Part shown: one piece after another, positions 59,734 through 64,000 of the stretch
Layout of the letters: each line of letters opens with the position of its first letter
How positions within the stretch are numbered: the first letter of the stretch is position 1
Assembly: GCA_002811645.1 (NCBI GenBank)
Contig: PDIP01000083.1
Span: 196,366 to 260,365 of the forward strand
Reading direction: 5' to 3'
From: Corallochytrium limacisporum
Taxonomy: Eukaryota > Opisthokonta
DNA length: 64,000 nucleotides
Notes under the pieces: model-generated
Seen by the model: the letters and a program-made list of their open reading frames with translations, nothing else
Database searches by the model: none
Told to the model about the DNA's origin: nothing
Made by a program: the position numbers and the translations under genes

Positions 59734-61266
59734 TCAGTCGTCCTCATGATCACCGCTGGTTTTGTCTTTGATGCGAATCAGACCCTGGCGGTAGAGGTCC
59801 GCAACCATGCCCAGGATTTCCTCTTCGTCTACAGTGCCATCAGCCTCCTCGACGAGCTTACTGAGGGTCACGCTGTTAGGATAGGCATTCACTAGCACCT
59901 CCGGGATGAAGGCAAGCTCAGCCTTGACCCGCAGACGGTACGGTACCTCAATCTCCTTGTACTGTCTGGTATTGTCAGCAGTGTGGAAAATATCTACAAA
60001 GCCTTCGGTTTCGTCAGTGAGGTCAGCTGCGGGGCAAACACGTAGGGCAAATTGACCGATTAATGTCAATGTGGAGTCACTGTCCAAACTTGGGAAGGTG
60101 TCCGCAGGACGGTGAATTGTGCCGATTGACTCCGTCTTGCTCAAACACGGGGGCAGACTCTCGTGGATGAGATTAATGGCCATGCTGTCTGCAGCATCAT
60201 CTACCACAGAATCATCGAGCATGTCAGCTAGACCAGCAACCATTTCCTTGACCTGGTCCATGAAATCTTTTCGCTTCTCCAGTTTCTCTCCCCCGTGCTC
60301 ACTTACAGCATCCGCGGACTGCAAGCCGGTTGTCTGCAAGTACCGGAGAGGCAGTCCTTCCCTGTAGGAAAGCGATGACGTGGTGGCCTTCTCTATTAGC
60401 ACCGGCATCAACTTCTCCAAGAAATTGCTCCAGGTGTTCTGCTGGTAAGTGGATATGGTAATGTGGAAAGAATGACCACAACCGGGCACTGTGCGAGCTT
60501 GATGTACGTGGCCTCTGGGCAGGTAGAGCAGGTCACCCTCGGACAGCGTGATCTCCCGGTTTGGATTGCCAACTTCCTCCTGGGAGAAGTTTCCACTCGA
60601 TTCAAGCGGCAAGCGATCGTCCTCATGGCTGTGATGCAGTTTCCAATGCTTCTGGCCCTCAAGTTGCAAAATGAACACGTCGACATCGTCCCAGTGTGGT
60701 GCGAATCCTTGGGTTTCCTCCGGAGTCCAATAGACATTTGCACCGCAGAAACTGCCAAAATACTCCGTCAGAAGGTAATTCAGGCGCCATACATTCTTGG
60801 AGTACGTTGCAGGATTCAAGAAGCGAACGCTGCATCCATCCTCAAGGAATTCGCTCAATACGTTAGGGTACACTTTGCCTGTTGGATTGTGTGTCTCCCG
60901 TACACCCTCACGGTAGCTGGTGATGTCAATATTCTTTGTGTACTCTATCCGGTCTTGCATGCAAATTTTCATGAGCTCCATGCTGGAGAAAACATGAGAG
61001 TAGTATCCTGGATCTTTGCGCTTGACGTGCAACGGGTTTTTCTCGAAGTATTTCTTGTGAAACTCTTCTACTTTTGTGGGTCCGATCAGCCAGCGCAAAG
61101 CATCTTCTCCGCTGCGCAGCTTGAAGGGATTCACTGCAGCGCTGCCATTACTACTAGGTGCATTGGTTACATCGCCATTTACCGAAGCCTTGGCCTTCTT
61201 TCCAGGGCGCTGCATTGCATGTTCCCTATGCTCGGCCACACTGACCGCAATTCGTTTTTTGCCCAT
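59734..61266 (-). CDS. RIOX1: JmjC-type ribosomal oxygenase (NO66/RIOX1-like)
   Basis: NO66/MINA53-type 2-oxoglutarate oxygenases hydroxylate histidines of ribosomal proteins (uL2 for NO66) in the nucleolus. The JmjC core at about 150-300 has PHWDDVDVFILQLEGQKHW. This gives the first metal His and the Asp (H-x-D); the LPRGHVHQA segment supplies the distal His. YWTPEETQGFAPHWDD and the W-x-LH context fit the NO66 family. The C-terminal 150 residues form the winged-helix/dimerisation part, with VEEADGTVDEEEIL near the end. A basic N-terminus (RPGKKAKA) suits nuclear localisation. The 510-residue length and the single ATG at 61266 are sound. NO66 versus MINA53 is not certain. Confidence 0.88.
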   Translation of the reverse strand: MGKKRIAVSVAEHREHAMQRPGKKAKASVNGDVTNAPSSNGSAAVNPFKLRSGEDALRWLIGPTKVEEFHKKYFEKNPLHVKRKDPGYYSHVFSSMELMKICMQDRIEYTKNIDITSYREGVRETHNPTGKVYPNVLSEFLEDGCSVRFLNPATYSKNVWRLNYLLTEYFGSFCGANVYWTPEETQGFAPHWDDVDVFILQLEGQKHWKLHHSHEDDRLPLESSGNFSQEEVGNPNREITLSEGDLLYLPRGHVHQARTVPGCGHSFHITISTYQQNTWSNFLEKLMPVLIEKATTSSLSYREGLPLRYLQTTGLQSADAVSEHGGEKLEKRKDFMDQVKEMVAGLADMLDDSVVDDAADSMAINLIHESLPPCLSKTESIGTIHRPADTFPSLDSDSTLTLIGQFALRVCPAADLTDETEGFVDIFHTADNTRQYKEIEVPYRLRVKAELAFIPEVLVNAYPNSVTLSKLVEEADGTVDEEEILGMVADLYRQGLIRIKDKTSGDHEDD

Positions 61267-61668
61267 GCTTGACTTAGATCTATATTCTTATTACCTCTTT
61301 ATGATCGTTCATAAAAGGAAGGGTATGTGAATACTTCAATTGGAATGACATAAATACCATACGCAGGTAAAGTTTAAGGCCACTTCCTACAATTCAGTGC
61401 AAACGTACTAGCCCTCACGTGGAGGGTTTTGCAAAACTTGCGGGTCAGTGCGGAAAATAACGGGTTTTCGGGGTGTGAGTGACTCGCAGGGAAGGAGGGG
61501 CTATACAATTTCTTATCCCAAGAGCAGAGACGGGGGGGATCGAGGCGGGACAGAAGGATCTCCAAAAGGATTGGGGTCTGCGTCCCTTGAGGTATTGTAG
61601 GACAATCAAAAGTGGATCGGAGATGGATATATTTGCATTTCTTGAATCGCTAGTGGTTGGCTAGGCTT
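61267..61668. other. Intergenic spacer
   Basis: 402 bp between the oxygenase start and the thiolase stop on the same strand. No gene or clear element seen. Confidence 0.5.
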
Positions 61669-63369
61669 CTACAGGTGGCTGTTGGTGGACGGGGTGAAGG
61701 TGACCATCACACCTTTGTCCGTTTCTTTGGAACTGACACGGCCTTTCCGGCCAACATACTCGTTGGCGACCATGGCCGTGAGGGTGGCTTCGTCTGTGTT
61801 CAGAGCCACGAAGCGCTGTCCAGTCTCCAACCGGCCGATAATAGTCGCCTTGCTCGGTTTGCCCTTCTTGAACTCCACAGAGTATGCCTCAATGGTGCCC
61901 TGTCCGAAAGGCTCCGGAGCGACCGGCACTGGCTTCACGCTGGCATCCACCGCCTGCTGAATGGCAACGGGGCTGTCACGTTCCCACCTTCTGCCTCCGT
62001 TGAGTGGCGGGGACGTGGAGTAAATACCAGCAGCATGCTTGCTTACGTAGCCACCGTTGGCATTTACAAACCCGAGCTTTCGCGGGTTCTTGCGGCAGGT
62101 CTCGACCATGGCAGCGATTGAGTGCATAACGTAGTTATTTCCGGGGCCACCGTGGTAGGGCAAGCCGCCAGTGACGGTCAGCGGTCGTGTCTCCTTGACT
62201 CCGTCGAAACCAAGGACATCGCAAGCCATTTCCACAGCAGAAGGGAAGCAACTGTATATATCAAAGAAGGCAATGTCGCGCGGCTTCACGTTAGCCTGGC
62301 GGAATGCTGACTCGAAGGAGTACGTCATTCCCGTGCTCTTAGTGAGGTCAGGGCGCTCGGAGAGGAAGAGAGGGCTCTCGTAACAATCACCTGCACCATG
62401 CAAGAAGACAATCTTTTCGTCAGCCACACCACACTGCTTAGCGTGGGAGTAGGACGTGAGCAGCACAGCAGCACCCTGATTCAGGTCCCAGATACTGTTC
62501 AACCACTTTGTGTATGGATAGGAGATAAAACGGTTGCGCTTAGTAGGAGTGGCAATCTCTTCGGCCGTGTGGTAATCGGTCTTCCAGCTGTACTCCGTGT
62601 TCTCACTGGCCACCTTGCAGAACTTTTCGAAGAGTTTGCCCATGTAGAGCATGTGCTCCTCCGGGCCATGGCCCTTCGAAGCGCGGATGGCGGTCTCAAG
62701 GGTTGGGTAGATCTCAATAGGCACCTTCAGACCATGTCGCAGTTCCATTGGCGTGCTCAACTCTTTGGCGGTCTGGAAAGGCTCGAAGGGCACGCTTGCG
62801 TCCTTATCACCTTCTTTGCGGTGGTTCTGCACCATTTCCATGGCCTTGGAGGGGTCCTTCTGCATGAGAAGGCCAAGACTGCCCTGCAGAGCATACATGG
62901 CTTCGCCGCCGGTCAGCAGAGCGGTCTTGATCTGACCCTCTGCGCGGTTGGAACCCTTGGCGATCTCAGCGGCGAAGTGATTCACCAGAGACTGCGGCGT
63001 GTTGCCACCGAGCGCGGAGTGGACAAAGGTAGTCTTTGCGCCACCATCGGCACCCGCGCGAGCCTTGTGTGGATCACGACCCATCTTACGCATAACACTG
63101 GCGGCGGGGTTTTTCCAAATGCCTACAAGCAGATCAGGAACCTCTCCAGGCAAACCAGAATCAATGATGGTTCTCGTGAATGTGAGCACATCAATTTCAT
63201 TGATGCTGATTCCTGCATCCTTGAGTGCCTTGTCTCCCGCGACCGCAGCTAGTTCGATCGGGGTTGTTACTGTGTCAGGAAGCTTAACCCGCTTCGTATA
63301 CTGACCGACACCCACAATGACGGGTGTGTCTGGGTGGATTGCTGGCATCTTTGCGGTACCTTGTGTCAT
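61669..63369 (-). CDS. Thiolase-like acetyl-CoA acetyltransferase with PTS1-type end
   Basis: The protein belongs to the thiolase-like (type 1) branch, whose members act on acyl-CoA. N-terminal PVIVGVGQYT starts the thiolase fold. Later come LTGGEAMYAL, a FFDIYSCFPSAVEM segment with a Cys typical of the family, and VNANGGYVSKHAAGIY near the active site. The 566-residue chain is longer than a standard thiolase (about 400) because of the family's extra C-terminal beta domain. The end reads NSHL; SHL is a known variant of the peroxisomal PTS1 signal, so peroxisomal location is likely. The start ATG at 63369 is the first in frame. The true substrate is unknown. Confidence 0.85.
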   Translation of the reverse strand: MTQGTAKMPAIHPDTPVIVGVGQYTKRVKLPDTVTTPIELAAVAGDKALKDAGISINEIDVLTFTRTIIDSGLPGEVPDLLVGIWKNPAASVMRKMGRDPHKARAGADGGAKTTFVHSALGGNTPQSLVNHFAAEIAKGSNRAEGQIKTALLTGGEAMYALQGSLGLLMQKDPSKAMEMVQNHRKEGDKDASVPFEPFQTAKELSTPMELRHGLKVPIEIYPTLETAIRASKGHGPEEHMLYMGKLFEKFCKVASENTEYSWKTDYHTAEEIATPTKRNRFISYPYTKWLNSIWDLNQGAAVLLTSYSHAKQCGVADEKIVFLHGAGDCYESPLFLSERPDLTKSTGMTYSFESAFRQANVKPRDIAFFDIYSCFPSAVEMACDVLGFDGVKETRPLTVTGGLPYHGGPGNNYVMHSIAAMVETCRKNPRKLGFVNANGGYVSKHAAGIYSTSPPLNGGRRWERDSPVAIQQAVDASVKPVPVAPEPFGQGTIEAYSVEFKKGKPSKATIIGRLETGQRFVALNTDEATLTAMVANEYVGRKGRVSSKETDKGVMVTFTPSTNSHL

Positions 63370-64000
63370 AAAACCTGTATTACAAACTGCCTACCACCAA
63401 CCTTTTGAACCGGTTGATTGGTGTGCATTGAGTATGAACAAACAAGTGCCCGGTGGGCTGCTGCAGTGTTCTATATAGGTTAAGTGACTGCAGGTCAGAC
63501 TGCTATGCGCTGTTGCACCACTGGATTGATGTTATTGGGGTGTAAGTGGTACTTTCAGAGACATCGCTTCCAACGTTCAAAGGCTAGCCAGTTTTCATCG
63601 CCTTTTTCCCTTTCGCCGATCGCTTCTGTGGGGGACACACTACCCTTCTACCCCCAAAAATAAACCAAGAAAAGGCGATTGCAGAAAAGACCCGGTTCAG
63701 TGCATTGAGAAAAAAATTGGAGAAAATGGAGGATATTGCCAACGGATACATAAACTGAAAAACAGAAACCACACCGGAATTCATAGTGGGCCATCTGCGC
63801 AAGAATGTCGCGATTCATCACTCCACCAGTTGCCTGCCCTTCCACACCGCCCCCTTGCGCAGTCCGTAGTACCACCCTCTGTCTGGGAATATTGTATCAA
63901 ATCTACTCATTTTGATTTAGCTCTGCCGTCGCTTGGGAGAGCGGGAAAATTTTGACAGATTCGAACTCAGCACCCTCGAATGTATAACTGTGCCAATCTT
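63370..64000. other. Window-end spacer
   Basis: 631 bp upstream of the thiolase. A TATA-like element sits at its start; I see no gene in the rest. Confidence 0.5.
63471..63478 (-). promoter_or_regulatory. TATA-like element upstream of the thiolase gene
   Basis: CTATATAG, the same on both strands, lies about 103 bp upstream of the thiolase ATG, a distance similar to the COX16 TATA. Confidence 0.35.

Noticed and set aside
60463-61272. 269-codon plus-strand frame over the ribosomal oxygenase gene
   Set aside because: It is antisense to a well-supported JmjC gene, without recognisable features.
62398-63252. 284-codon plus-strand frame over the thiolase gene
   Set aside because: Antisense shadow of the thiolase gene.
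63950-64000. GATTCGAACTC near the window end, like the T-arm of a minus-strand tRNA
   Set aside because: The T-stem pairs only two of five positions, and no anticodon stem forms in the visible part. The window ends too soon to decide further.
1-64000. Transposon, virus or CRISPR content
   Set aside because: I searched the translations for reverse transcriptase, transposase and integrase motifs and for regularly spaced direct repeats, and saw none.

Overview
The window is nuclear DNA of a unicellular eukaryote. Every recognised protein is eukaryotic: SNARE Vti1, p115/Uso1, Rpn10, exosome Csl4, a BEACH-WD40 giant, kynurenine 3-monooxygenase, a JmjC ribosomal oxygenase, COX16 and mitochondrial L12. 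Genes are mostly single uninterrupted reading frames, and I could support only one intron well. The mix of an exomer-type ChAP protein (best known in fungi) with BTG/Tob, NRBF2-like, annexin and Pol mu/TdT-like proteins (typical of holozoans) suggests an intron-poor unicellular opisthokont. A corallochytrean or other unicellular holozoan, or an early-diverging fungus, would fit. This placement is inference; no rRNA or species marker is present.

Layout. 1-2088 is a 5'-truncated ChAP gene, convergent with a multi-pass membrane protein (2268-3488). A low-complexity spacer with an assembly gap runs to 7029. Then come annexin (+) and a DA1-like LIM metallopeptidase (-), then a Pol mu/TdT-like polymerase (+) and p115/Uso1 (-). 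After a 2.7 kb spacer come a mitochondrial carrier (+) and Vti1 (-), followed by a 3.3 kb spacer with a second gap. Next are a MYND-finger protein (+) and an RBR ubiquitin ligase (+), then a 6.4 kb stretch in which I see no gene. 35-46 kb is dense: BTG/Tob, mitochondrial L12, COX16, Csl4, a glycogen-binding-module/phosphatase fusion, a small spliced gene, an NRBF2-like protein, cobalamin adenosyltransferase and an alpha/beta hydrolase. A 2933-residue BEACH protein fills 45.9-54.7 kb. The right end carries Rpn10 (+), then kynurenine monooxygenase, a NO66-type oxygenase and a thiolase-like enzyme, all on the minus strand.

Organisation. Most neighbours alternate in strand. Convergent 3' ends are usually only 80-350 bp apart, while most divergent 5' spacers run from about 0.4 to 3.5 kb. 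The longest spacers are rich in homopolymer, polypurine/polypyrimidine and microsatellite tracts, and both N gaps lie in them. There is no operon logic. Several genes share broad themes: secretory and endosomal trafficking (ChAP, p115, Vti1, BEACH, NRBF2-like), ubiquitin and proteasome (RBR, Rpn10, DA1-like) and mitochondria (carrier, L12, COX16, cobalamin adenosyltransferase, kynurenine monooxygenase). I read this as chance proximity.

Start codons were checked by hand. Several long frames open at GTG or TTG, so I moved those starts to the first sensible ATG. I found no tRNA, rRNA, CRISPR, virus or recognisable transposon.
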